Assembly: GCA_023954795.1 (NCBI GenBank)
Contig: JAGSHA010000007.1
Location: 1 to 29,226, forward strand
Source of the DNA: Oceanospirillaceae bacterium
GTDB taxonomy: Bacteria > Pseudomonadota > Gammaproteobacteria > Pseudomonadales > Balneatricaceae
Length of the DNA stretch: 29,226 nucleotides
Reading direction: 5' to 3'
The translations under genes and the position numbers were made by a program. Below, in pieces: positions 1-7,066 of this stretch (position 1 is its first letter; each line of letters starts with the position of its first letter). The notes below the pieces were generated by a model that worked only from the letters and a program-made list of their open reading frames with translations, had not been told where the DNA came from and did no database searches.

Positions 1-261
1 ATGGCGGAGATCGAAACCCTGACGTTGCAAAGTGCATCTCATCGGGTGATCCGCTTTTTGCTGAGCCTGGTAAAAGGAGACGAAGAACGGGTGGAGGTGA
101 AGTTGCCGGTAGCCAAGCAACTGATTGCCGCACGTCTGGCGATGCAGCCGGAAACCTTTTCGCGGGTGATGCGTGATTTTAAAAGCCGTGGGTTATTGGA
201 AGTCGATGGGTGCCATCTGACGATCCTGAGTGTGACCGGTTTGAAAGGATTAATGGGATGA
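1..261 (+). CDS. Crp/Fnr-family transcriptional regulator, C-terminal part (partial at window edge)
   Basis: Only the DNA-binding end of the protein is in the window; the frame is open from base 1, so the leading ATG is probably internal. The 86 residues visible form the winged helix-turn-helix of the Crp/Fnr family, with a recognition helix reading QPETFSRVMRDF. The E..SR signature in that helix is the one FNR/ANR/DNR proteins use to read TTGAT half-sites, so recognition of TTGAT-N4-ATCAA is inferred. The cNMP-like sensor domain, and any cysteines for an Fe-S cluster, lie outside the window. The stop overlaps the next start (ATGA at 258-261), placing it in one transcript with molybdenum-cofactor genes. 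This fits a regulator of anaerobic, Mo-dependent respiration such as nitrate reduction. Confidence 0.85.
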   Translation: MAEIETLTLQSASHRVIRFLLSLVKGDEERVEVKLPVAKQLIAARLAMQPETFSRVMRDFKSRGLLEVDGCHLTILSVTGLKGLMG

Positions 262-731
262 AACGCCGCGAGTTGCCGTTAGTGTATGCCTGCTCTGGTT
301 GTTCCAGCGTGGCGCAGCTGGCGAACGATGTCGCGGTACATCTTGATCACCAGGGCAAGGCCGAAATGTCTTGTATTTCGGGTGTGGGCGGCGGCGTACC
401 TGCGTTGGTCAAAACGGCGCAGTCAGGGCGCAACATCATCGCGATCGATGGTTGTCAGATGCACTGTGTTGCGGCGTGTCTGGCGAAATGTGATGTGGAA
501 GCCGATCAGCACGTGAAGTTATATGAACAAGGCCATAAAAAGCGCCTTGGTGAAAAAGCCTCTCCGGGAGATTTCGTAGAGGTGATTGAACAACTTGAGC
601 ATCGACTGGAGCTGCTGCAAAGTGATAACGCAGATTTCGGCCGGTGCACTATTGATGATTCCGATGGAGACTCCAGATGGGGCACGCAAAAAAAGACGCG
701 GTTTTTCAGCCGCTCAACATTGCGGTATTAA
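258..731 (+). CDS. DGC-domain putative zinc-binding protein
   Basis: The ATG at 258 overlaps the stop of the upstream regulator, which makes it a better start than the longer frame opening at 210. The 157-residue product has the cysteine pattern of the DGC family: CSGC near residue 10 and DGCQMHCVAAC near residue 70. Four or more cysteines are predicted to bind a metal, probably zinc. The family has no established biochemical function, but DGC proteins recur beside anaerobic respiration and molybdenum-cofactor genes. The last 40 or so residues are acidic then basic, look unconserved, and run 55 bases into moaB. It is cytoplasmic, with no signal peptide or membrane segment. The family call is good; the role is unknown. 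Confidence 0.75.
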   Translation: MKRRELPLVYACSGCSSVAQLANDVAVHLDHQGKAEMSCISGVGGGVPALVKTAQSGRNIIAIDGCQMHCVAACLAKCDVEADQHVKLYEQGHKKRLGEKASPGDFVEVIEQLEHRLELLQSDNADFGRCTIDDSDGDSRWGTQKKTRFFSRSTLRY

Positions 732-1225
732 CCGTTTCTGACACCCGTACACTGGAGACCGACACGTCCGGCGATACGCTGCAACAGTGCGTCACCGATG
801 CTGGCCACGCGTTGTGGTGGCGTGAAATCAAACCTGATTGCATCTATCAACTGCGCTCTGTGGTGTCTCAATGGATCGCACAGCCTGAAGTTCATATCAT
901 TCTGGTGACGGGGGGTACCGGTTTTACCGCACGGGATACCACACCAGAAGCACTAACCCCGCTGTTTGATAAACAGGTTGAAGGCTATGGTGAGTTGTTC
1001 CGCCAGATCTCTTATGACGAGATTGGTACATCGACCATCCAATCACGTGCGGTTGCAGGTGTCGCCAACCGTACGGTGATCTTTGCCATGCCGGGTTCCC
1101 CTAAAGCCTGTAAAACTGCGTGGGAAAAAATTATCCGTGAACAGTTGGATGCCCGTCATCGTCCGTGCAATTTTGTTGAGATGGTGATGCCGAATGTGAA
1201 CACGGCGTGTGGTTCCCGTTCCTGA
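677..1225 (+). CDS. moaB: Molybdopterin biosynthesis protein MoaB
   Basis: This is a 182-residue MoaB/Mog-fold protein, the family that adenylates molybdopterin before metal insertion by MoeA. Visible family motifs are LNIAVLTVSDTR near the N-terminus, the nucleotide-binding LVTGGTGFTARDTTPEAL near residue 75, and MPGSPKAC near residue 137. The ATG at 677 is preceded by GGAGA six bases upstream and lies inside the 3' end of the DGC gene, so translation is probably coupled. MoaB and MogA differ mainly in quaternary structure; the length and the TGGTGFTARDTTPEA form suit MoaB. Next comes moeA, the partner for the following step. Confidence 0.93.
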   Translation: MGHAKKDAVFQPLNIAVLTVSDTRTLETDTSGDTLQQCVTDAGHALWWREIKPDCIYQLRSVVSQWIAQPEVHIILVTGGTGFTARDTTPEALTPLFDKQVEGYGELFRQISYDEIGTSTIQSRAVAGVANRTVIFAMPGSPKACKTAWEKIIREQLDARHRPCNFVEMVMPNVNTACGSRS

Positions 1226-1283
1226 TTGATGCATAGAAAAATCGCCTGAAAGACCTGTACGACCCGATTGCCGGAGAGATTTT

Positions 1284-2513
1284 ATGACTGCCTGTAGCTG
1301 TGATTACGATCGTTTAATGCCTTTTAACACAGCGTTAGAAAAGCTGCTGGCGTCAGCCAGCGTTGTCTCCGGTACGGAGGAGCTTGCGCTTGATCAGGCT
1401 GTTGGCCGTGTGCTGGCTGCTGATGTGTGCTCCACAATTTCCGTCCCACCGGCGGATAACAGTGCTATGGACGGCTATGCGGTGAACACCACATCGCTAC
1501 CGGAAAGCTTGCTTATCCCGATTAGTCAGCGTATCGCCGCTGGCGAACAGGGGCAGAGCCTTGAGCCGGGTACGGCCGCCCGTATCTTTACGGGTTCAGA
1601 GATCCCGCCCGGTGCAGATGCGGTGATTATGCAGGAGCAGTGCCGACGGGTAGGGAATGATATTCAGCTACTGATTCATCCCGACGAGGGGGATCATATC
1701 CGCCCTGCAGGGCAGGATATCCAGCCGGGTAATTGCGTTGTTGCTCAAGGTACCGTGCTTGATGGTCGCCATCTGGGGGTTATCGCCTCGGTGGGTGTCC
1801 CTAAGGTGAATGTATTCCGCAGAATTAAAGTTGCGGTGCTGACTACCGGTGATGAACTGGTTCTACCTGGACAGCCCTGTGGTCCCGGCAAAATCTTTAA
1901 CTCCAACTACTTTACCCTTCAGGGATTGCTGGAGCCGATGGGCGTTGATGTGGTTTTCCCAGGGATTATCGAAGATGACCCGGACGCTACACGCAATGCA
2001 CTGAAGGATGCCGCTGAAGATGCTGATCTGGTGATCAGCAGCGGTGGTGTATCGGTGGGTGAAGAAGATCATGTCAAAGCGGCCGTCGAAAGCCTTGGTG
2101 AGCTGATGCTCTGGCGTCTGGCGATCAAACCGGGCAAACCGCTGGCCTATGGTCGTGTCGGAGACACTCCATTTATCGGCTTGCCGGGCAACCCCGGTGC
2201 TGTACTGGTGACATTCCTGATGTTGGCACGTCCCTACATTCGTACCATGCAGGGCTGTGGAGAGGTGTTGCCAAAACGCTTCTTGGTGAAAAGTGGTTAC
2301 GAACGTAAGAAAGTGGTCGCACGTGAGGAGTTCCTGCGTGCAGCTCTCAGCGTAGAGAACGGCGAACTGAGTGCGGCGCCTGCACACAGTCAAAGCTCTG
2401 GTGTGCTCAGCTCTTCAGTGATGGCCGACGGCTTGTTGGTTATCCCTTCCGAGCAGGCGGTTGCAAAGGGTGATCAGCTCGAATTTATCCCGTTTAACGG
2501 CCTGTTGGCCTAA
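1284..2513 (+). CDS. moeA: Molybdopterin molybdenumtransferase MoeA
   Basis: A 409-residue protein of normal MoeA length. It catalyses insertion of molybdate into adenylated molybdopterin, giving the molybdenum cofactor. Motifs in order: PPADNSAMDGYA (near residue 55), the TGSEIPPGADAVIMQE stretch, TTGDELV (near 192), the nucleotide-binding SSGGVSVGEEDHV (near 252), KPGKPLAYG and GLPGNPGAVLVTF (near 295), then a C-terminal beta domain. The ATG at 1284 follows GGAGAG at good spacing. It sits 58 bases after moaB and 26 before mobA, as expected in a single Moco operon. Confidence 0.96.
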   Translation: MTACSCDYDRLMPFNTALEKLLASASVVSGTEELALDQAVGRVLAADVCSTISVPPADNSAMDGYAVNTTSLPESLLIPISQRIAAGEQGQSLEPGTAARIFTGSEIPPGADAVIMQEQCRRVGNDIQLLIHPDEGDHIRPAGQDIQPGNCVVAQGTVLDGRHLGVIASVGVPKVNVFRRIKVAVLTTGDELVLPGQPCGPGKIFNSNYFTLQGLLEPMGVDVVFPGIIEDDPDATRNALKDAAEDADLVISSGGVSVGEEDHVKAAVESLGELMLWRLAIKPGKPLAYGRVGDTPFIGLPGNPGAVLVTFLMLARPYIRTMQGCGEVLPKRFLVKSGYERKKVVAREEFLRAALSVENGELSAAPAHSQSSGVLSSSVMADGLLVIPSEQAVAKGDQLEFIPFNGLLA

Positions 2514-2539
2514 TCCGGATACGACACGGAGACTGCGTG

Positions 2540-3142
2540 ATGAAAGCATCTGATCTGCAACCTGTAACCTCAGTCGCTGCGGTGATTCTTGCCGGTGGTC
2601 AGGGCAGTCGTATGGGCGGTGAAGACAAAGGACTCGTGCCCTTCAAGCAAGACCCGATGATCAGCTGGACGCTGGAAAAAGTGCGGCCGCTGGTGGATAC
2701 ACTGGTGATCAGCTGTAACCGCAATCAGTCAGTCTATGCCGGGTTTGGTGAGCAGACGGTAACCGATGATACCCAAGGCTTTGTAGGGCCGTTGGCGGGT
2801 GTACAGGCCGCAATGAATCAACTGAGTACTCAACACAGTCATTTATTGGTGCTGCCCTGTGATACGCCCCTGATCAGTCAGGAGTTGATTGCTCTGCTGA
2901 TCAAAAAAGCGCAACAGCAGCCGGATGCGATCACTTTGTTGCGTGCGGCTGGACGGCCGCAATTTTTGCATGCGGTTATCCCTCTGCAATACCACGCAAA
3001 CCTCAATGAGACGCTTGCGTCCGGGCAGCGTGCGGTATTTAAGTGGTACAAGCAGTTTCCGATTCAGGAACTTGATGTGGAAAACCATGCCCAGTGTCTG
3101 GTGAACATGAATACCTTCGAGCATCTCTCCTTGTCAGCATGA
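2540..3142 (+). CDS. mobA: Molybdenum cofactor guanylyltransferase MobA
   Basis: This 200-residue enzyme transfers GMP from GTP to Mo-molybdopterin to make MGD, the form used by DMSO-reductase-family enzymes such as nitrate reductases. The N-terminal nucleotide-binding signature AVILAGGQGSRMGGEDKGL is complete, followed by DDTQGFVGPLAGVQAAM and the metal-binding PCDTPLIS. The ATG at 2540 is preferred to the GTG at 2537 because GGAG at 2528-2531 is then eight bases away. It is the last gene of the Moco operon. The presence of mobA implies bis-MGD enzymes elsewhere in the genome. Confidence 0.93.
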   Translation: MKASDLQPVTSVAAVILAGGQGSRMGGEDKGLVPFKQDPMISWTLEKVRPLVDTLVISCNRNQSVYAGFGEQTVTDDTQGFVGPLAGVQAAMNQLSTQHSHLLVLPCDTPLISQELIALLIKKAQQQPDAITLLRAAGRPQFLHAVIPLQYHANLNETLASGQRAVFKWYKQFPIQELDVENHAQCLVNMNTFEHLSLSA

Positions 3143-3421
3143 TACTTTTGGTTGGGGCGAGCGCCAGCCATACCCAACCCCTAGGAATCATCGTTGTAAA
3201 CACCTGATCGTGATGTCCTGTCACTTGATCATAACTGGCTTTACGCCGAACTTTTCTTCCCAATACCACTCTGATCACCGTACGCTTTTTGCCAGAACTG
3301 TATTCCCACACTAATCTGAATCTCAGGACACCTTTGATCGGCTGTTGTGCAGTCTTGCGGCTTTCGGTCACAGGCCCGTTACAGGTAGGTAACACACAAC
3401 TATCCCAGAGAAGGGGAATTG
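3143..3421. other. Intergenic region with one dyad, no supported gene
   Basis: This 279-base gap separates mobA from the Ysc84-type gene. Near its start, GGTTGGG (3150-3156) and CCCAACC (3173-3179) form a seven-base stem with a smaller GGCG/CGCC stem nested between them. It has no strong T-run, so it is a weak candidate for the Moco operon's end. The rest holds the presumed promoter of the next two genes, but I could not pick out a convincing -35/-10 pair. An antisense open frame here has no recognisable protein features. Confidence 0.4.
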
Positions 3422-3970
3422 ATGATGTTACGGAAACTACAGCTCACTTTTTTGCTATTGCTCAGCGTTATGCTGATGATTCCAAGTGCTCAGGCGGCCT
3501 CGCGGCAGGAGATTAACGCCAAGGTGCAGGAAGCCCTGTCTCAGTTATACAAAAGCTCATCGTCCGGTAAAAGTCTCACTCAGAAAGCGGTTGGGGTGTT
3601 GGTCTTTCCTGAGGTAATCAAAGCGGGGTTTGGCATTGGAGGAGAATACGGCGAAGGTGCATTGCTTCGGGGCGGTAAAACCCAGGGGTATTACAACTTG
3701 GTTTCGGCTTCTTTGGGCTTGCAGTTCGGTGCACAGATGAAGTCTGAGGTCATCCTGTTTATGACACAGAAAGCGATGAACAAATTTCTATACAGCGATG
3801 GTTGGGAAGCGGGTGTGGATGGCAGTGTCGCCGTGGCGACATTTGGTGCCGGTGGCGAGATCGATAGCCAGACCGCCCAGCAACCGATCATTGGGTTTAT
3901 TTTTTCTAATAAAGGGCTGATGTACAACCTCACCATTGAGGGCGCAAAAATCAGCAAAATCGACAGGTAG
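3422..3970 (+). CDS. SYLF/Ysc84-domain lipid-binding secreted protein
   Basis: The ATG at 3422 follows AAGGGG at 3411-3416 and opens a clear Sec signal peptide (hydrophobic LTFLLLLSVMLMI, cleavage after SAQA). The mature part of about 158 residues matches the SYLF/Ysc84 domain: KAVGVLVFPEVIKAGFGIGGEYGEGALL, then GYYNLVSASLGLQFGAQ, then a segment ending in IGFIFSNKGLMYNLTIEGAKISKI. In eukaryotes the domain binds phosphoinositides. Bacterial members are exported proteins of unclear function, possibly envelope lipid binding. The next gene starts one base after this stop, so the two are co-transcribed and probably act in the same compartment. Confidence 0.8.
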   Translation: MMLRKLQLTFLLLLSVMLMIPSAQAASRQEINAKVQEALSQLYKSSSSGKSLTQKAVGVLVFPEVIKAGFGIGGEYGEGALLRGGKTQGYYNLVSASLGLQFGAQMKSEVILFMTQKAMNKFLYSDGWEAGVDGSVAVATFGAGGEIDSQTAQQPIIGFIFSNKGLMYNLTIEGAKISKIDR

Positions 3971-4543
3971 ATGAATATGCGAGTATTGATTGGATTGATC
4001 TGTGTAGCGTTGGCTTCTAGCCCTGCTTTAGCGGGAAAACCCGAGTGGGCGGGTAATGATAAACACGAGAAACAACAATCAAAAGAGATGAAAAAAGCCA
4101 AGGGAAAGGCGAAAACTGAAGAGAAAGCTAAATCTGCCAAAGCCGATAAAAAGTATAAAAAGTCGGATAAAACGCAGTATTTTTCAGCGCATGAGCATGA
4201 CCTGATTCGTAACTATTATGCCGAAGAAGGTATAGAGCACGGACATAAAGGTGGAAAAGTAAAAGATCTGCCACCAGGTCTGCAAAAAAAACTGGATCGG
4301 GGAGGCGAATTACCTCCGGGTTGGCAGCGTAAGTTGGAACGCGGTGAAGTTGTGGATCGAGAAGTACGCTCCTACGCCCATCCGGTTCCAGAAAGTCTGG
4401 CGGAACGCTTGCCATACGATGCAGCGACGGAAGAGATTATACGTATACAGGACAAAGTGATCCGTATGAGCCGGGGGGAGGGGACGATTATTGATGTAAT
4501 TGATATTGCAGATGTCTTCGTCGGACGTGGCATGCGCGAATAA
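3971..4543 (+). CDS. CigR/RcnB-like secreted basic protein
   Basis: A 190-residue exported protein. Residues 1-21 are a Sec signal peptide ending in SSPALA. Residues 25-65 are very rich in Lys, Glu and Ala and low in complexity. The second half carries two repeats around LPPGLQKKLDRGGELPPGW and RKLERGE, the signature of the CigR/RcnB-like family (CigR is an anti-virulence protein in Salmonella; RcnB is a periplasmic nickel/cobalt homeostasis factor). A hydrophobic C-terminal segment, IIDVIDIADVFVG, ends it. It starts directly after the Ysc84-like stop, in the same operon. The family resemblance is good but the function in this organism is not known. Confidence 0.65.
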   Translation: MNMRVLIGLICVALASSPALAGKPEWAGNDKHEKQQSKEMKKAKGKAKTEEKAKSAKADKKYKKSDKTQYFSAHEHDLIRNYYAEEGIEHGHKGGKVKDLPPGLQKKLDRGGELPPGWQRKLERGEVVDREVRSYAHPVPESLAERLPYDAATEEIIRIQDKVIRMSRGEGTIIDVIDIADVFVGRGMRE

Positions 4544-4595
4544 AACCGCTGATTGCATGGTAAGACCAGATTCCGTGGTGATTAGAGGATTGATA

Positions 4596-4621
4596 CAGAG
4601 CGGCCTATAATGGCCGCTCTG
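4596..4621 (+). promoter_or_regulatory. Perfect palindrome with TATAAT at its centre, upstream of ybaK
   Basis: CAGAGCGGCC (4596-4605) and GGCCGCTCTG (4612-4621) are exact reverse complements flanking TATAAT (4606-4611), a perfect -10 box. The ybaK start is 28 bases downstream of the -10, a normal leader length. No good -35 lies at 17 bases; TTGATA at 4590-4595 is only 10 bases away. A repressor bound to the dyad would cover the -10. As RNA it is a ten-pair stem with a six-base loop. Confidence 0.4.
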
Positions 4622-4639
4622 CTGTATAAGGAGCTAACA

Positions 4640-5119
4640 ATGACACCGGCAATCAACGCGGCCAAAAAGGGCAAGGTTAAATACAACATTCATGAGTACA
4701 GTCACGATCCCGCGGCGGCATCCTACGGTGAGGAGGCAGCTGAAGCGTTGGGGTTGGAGTATGGTCGCGTATTTAAAACGTTATTGGTCGCGATGAACGG
4801 AGATAATCGTAAACTGGCCGTGGCTGTTGTGCCGGTATCTGGGCAACTGGACTTAAAAGCGATGGCCAGCGCGCTGAAAGCAAAAAAAGTAGCGATGGCC
4901 AATCCAACCGACGCTGAACGTGCGACCGGTTATGTTGTGGGTGGCATCAGCCCGCTGGGACAGAAAAAACGTCTGCCTATGGTGCTTGATAACAGCGCTG
5001 AAGCGTATGACAGCATTTGTATGAGCGCTGGCCGTCGAGGGCTGGAAATCGAAATGGCAGCCGCAGACTTGATGAAGCTGACAGGCGCAGTATTAGCGCC
5101 GATTGGACGGGGAGAGTGA
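4640..5119 (+). CDS. ybaK: Cys-tRNA(Pro)/aminoacyl-tRNA deacylase YbaK
   Basis: This 159-residue protein belongs to the YbaK/ProX-like trans-editing family, which hydrolyses Cys-tRNA(Pro) made in error by prolyl-tRNA synthetase. The ATG at 4640 is chosen because AAGGAG lies six bases upstream; the frame extends further 5' but without support. Family features are the TPAINAAKKGKVKY start, the conserved lysine in YGRVFKTLLV near residue 45, VAVVPVSGQLDLK, and the C-terminal GGISPLGQKKRLPMVLD. Length is typical of the family. It stands alone, convergent with glrR. Confidence 0.9.
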   Translation: MTPAINAAKKGKVKYNIHEYSHDPAAASYGEEAAEALGLEYGRVFKTLLVAMNGDNRKLAVAVVPVSGQLDLKAMASALKAKKVAMANPTDAERATGYVVGGISPLGQKKRLPMVLDNSAEAYDSICMSAGRRGLEIEMAAADLMKLTGAVLAPIGRGE

Positions 5120-5229
5120 GTAGCAGGGTATTCTAAGGGACAACTTTGCATCCCTGAGAGAATCCCTTTTATCGCTGTGCTTAGAACGTCTTACAGAACA
5201 TATGAATCACGGAAGGTGTTCAGTGAGCA

Positions 5230-6573
5230 CTAACCCGCCTTCAACTTTCCGTTGTCGGGCTTAAATTTCGCCGGTTCCAGATCGTATTTGTTCAGCAACT
5301 TGTAGAAATCCGTGCGGTTACGCCCTGCAATACGCGCGGCCTGGCTGGCATTGCCTTCGGTAATCTGCATCACTTTGGTCAGGTACCGTTGTTCAAATTC
5401 GGCGCGAGCGTCGTTGAAGGTCGGTAACACGTGATCCTGATTGGACAGCGCCTGAGCAATGGCCCCTTCGGAGATGATCGGCGTGGTGCTGAGAGCAGTC
5501 ACCTGTTCGATGATGTTTTCCAGCTGACGTACGTTACCCGGCCAAGCCATCTGGGCGAGTAGGGTTAATGCTGCCGGGGAGAGGCCTTTAACTTTGCTGT
5601 TATGGCGGTCCGCCGCGCGTTCGACAAAGTAGCGCGCCAGTAACGGGATATCTTCCGGGCGTTCGCGAAGCGGTGGTAGACGCAGGTTGACCACGTTCAG
5701 ACGGTAGTACAAGTCTTCACGGAAGTCGTTTTCCTGCATCGCCTTTTCCAGATCACGGTGGGTGGCGGAGATCACCCTGACATCGACTGGGATTGATTCG
5801 GTACTGCCGACGGGGCGAATCTGACGTTCCTGTAAAACACGCAGCAACTTAACCTGCAAAGGCATCGGCATATCGCCGATCTCATCGAGGAAAAGGGTGC
5901 CTCCGTCAGCGGCCTGAAACAGGCCCTGATGGCGGCTGACTGCACCGGTAAATGCGCCTTTAACGTGTCCAAAGAGCTCGGATTCCAGCAGTTGTTCGGG
6001 CAGAGCCCCACAGTTGATGGCTACAAATGGATGGTTGCGACGTGGGCTGGCTTTATGAATCGCACGTGCCAGTAACTCTTTACCACTACCGCTGGCTCCG
6101 CTGACGAGAACGCTGACTGCTGAATGGGCTACCCGTTCAGCCTGTGCCAGAAGCTCGGACATGCTACCGCTACGCGTGACGATCTCTTTGCACCAGTCTG
6201 CCGGACTGGCCGGGGTACCGGAGAGGGCTGACTCAATGGTTTCCAGCAGCTGTTCACGGTCGATCGGTTTAGTCAGAAAACCAAATACACCGTCCTGAGT
6301 CGCTTTCACCGCTTCTGGAATTGAGCCATGGGCCGTGATAATCACCACGGGCAGATCCGGGCGGCGTTTCTGGACCTGATCAAACAGTTCGAGGCCGTCC
6401 ATACCCTCCATGCGGAGGTCGGTCAGCACCAGGTCAATGCTATCATCTAGGCGGGTGAGGGCCTGTGAGCCGCTTTCGGCGCAGGTCACCTGATAGCCGC
6501 TGGATGTCAGGCGTAAACTGAGTAGTTTAAGCAGCGAGGTATCGTCATCGACAAGCAGAATGTGAGTACTCAC
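5230..6573 (-). CDS. glrR: Sigma-54-dependent response regulator GlrR (QseF)
   Basis: This 447-residue NtrC-type regulator has a receiver domain at about 1-120 (acidic pocket at D9-D11, phospho-acceptor D52 in LTDLRM, lysine in FLTKP). An AAA+ domain at about 135-370 follows, with Walker A GASGSGKE, the sigma-54-contacting GAFTGA loop and Walker B TLFLDEIGD. A Fis-type helix-turn-helix (NASQAARIAGRNRTDFYKLL) ends it. It starts with GTG, overlapping the qseG stop (GTGA), with GGGAG eight bases upstream. In enterobacteria GlrR activates the sRNA glmY from a sigma-54 promoter through TGTC-N10-GACA sites. The same motif occurs here upstream of the EF-hand gene. GlrK is the cognate kinase, encoded in the same operon. 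Confidence 0.93.
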   Translation of the reverse strand: MSTHILLVDDDTSLLKLLSLRLTSSGYQVTCAESGSQALTRLDDSIDLVLTDLRMEGMDGLELFDQVQKRRPDLPVVIITAHGSIPEAVKATQDGVFGFLTKPIDREQLLETIESALSGTPASPADWCKEIVTRSGSMSELLAQAERVAHSAVSVLVSGASGSGKELLARAIHKASPRRNHPFVAINCGALPEQLLESELFGHVKGAFTGAVSRHQGLFQAADGGTLFLDEIGDMPMPLQVKLLRVLQERQIRPVGSTESIPVDVRVISATHRDLEKAMQENDFREDLYYRLNVVNLRLPPLRERPEDIPLLARYFVERAADRHNSKVKGLSPAALTLLAQMAWPGNVRQLENIIEQVTALSTTPIISEGAIAQALSNQDHVLPTFNDARAEFEQRYLTKVMQITEGNASQAARIAGRNRTDFYKLLNKYDLEPAKFKPDNGKLKAG

Positions 6574-7064
6574 TGGGCAATCTCCCGGTCGCGGCTGATC
6601 TCCTGTTCAATTTGAGTCAGCGCTTCGATCTTTTTACGCAGCTCCAGATTTTCTTTCCGTAAACTGCTGCTGTACTGACTAATTTGCAGCAGTAGCTTAG
6701 CCTGAGCATGGCGGAGCAGCAGGTAGCGGTCACCCGGACATTCCTTTGATGGGTTGGTGCCCTGCTGTCTGTAGTATTGCAGAGCCTTTGTCAGATCGCT
6801 GACGCTGGACTTTGGCTGCGATAGCAGCAGCGCGCTTTGGGGGTGGTCCTTAGCGTTGATCGCGTTGTGAAGCATTTCCTGTTGTTGTGTCCCGTTCGCT
6901 GTCAGGTAGCTGCGTTCCTGTAACAGCAGGCCACTGAGCCGTGCGTCGCCGATATGGCATCCGGTGACGACGTTCGGGCTTTCTTCATACATATCTTTCA
7001 ATTGTCGCTGAAACTCACAGCCTGTGATCAGGGTTGTCAGCAGTAATACGATTCCAATACGCAT
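6570..7064 (-). CDS. qseG: QseG-like outer-membrane lipoprotein
   Basis: A 164-residue lipoprotein: the first 16 residues are a lipoprotein signal with lipobox LITGC. The body is mostly helical and polar, with a coiled-coil-like C-terminal segment (ENLELRKKIEALTQIEQEISRDREIAQ). It lies between glrK (two-base gap) and glrR (four-base overlap). That is the position of qseG (yfhG) in enterobacteria, where the lipoprotein interacts with the kinase GlrK/QseE and is needed for its function. Sequence similarity alone would be weak; gene order makes the call. It probably reports envelope state to the kinase. Confidence 0.78.
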   Translation of the reverse strand: MRIGIVLLLTTLITGCEFQRQLKDMYEESPNVVTGCHIGDARLSGLLLQERSYLTANGTQQQEMLHNAINAKDHPQSALLLSQPKSSVSDLTKALQYYRQQGTNPSKECPGDRYLLLRHAQAKLLLQISQYSSSLRKENLELRKKIEALTQIEQEISRDREIAQ

Positions 7065-7066
7065 TC

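Noticed and set aside
3039..3395. A minus-strand open frame of 118 codons over the mobA end and the following gap
   Set aside because: A third of it is antisense to mobA, it has no ribosome-binding site or recognisable domain, and its composition is basic and irregular.
5135..5170. AAGGGA/TCCCTT dyad between ybaK and glrR as a bidirectional terminator
   Set aside because: Six-pair stem with a 22-base loop is too weak to call.
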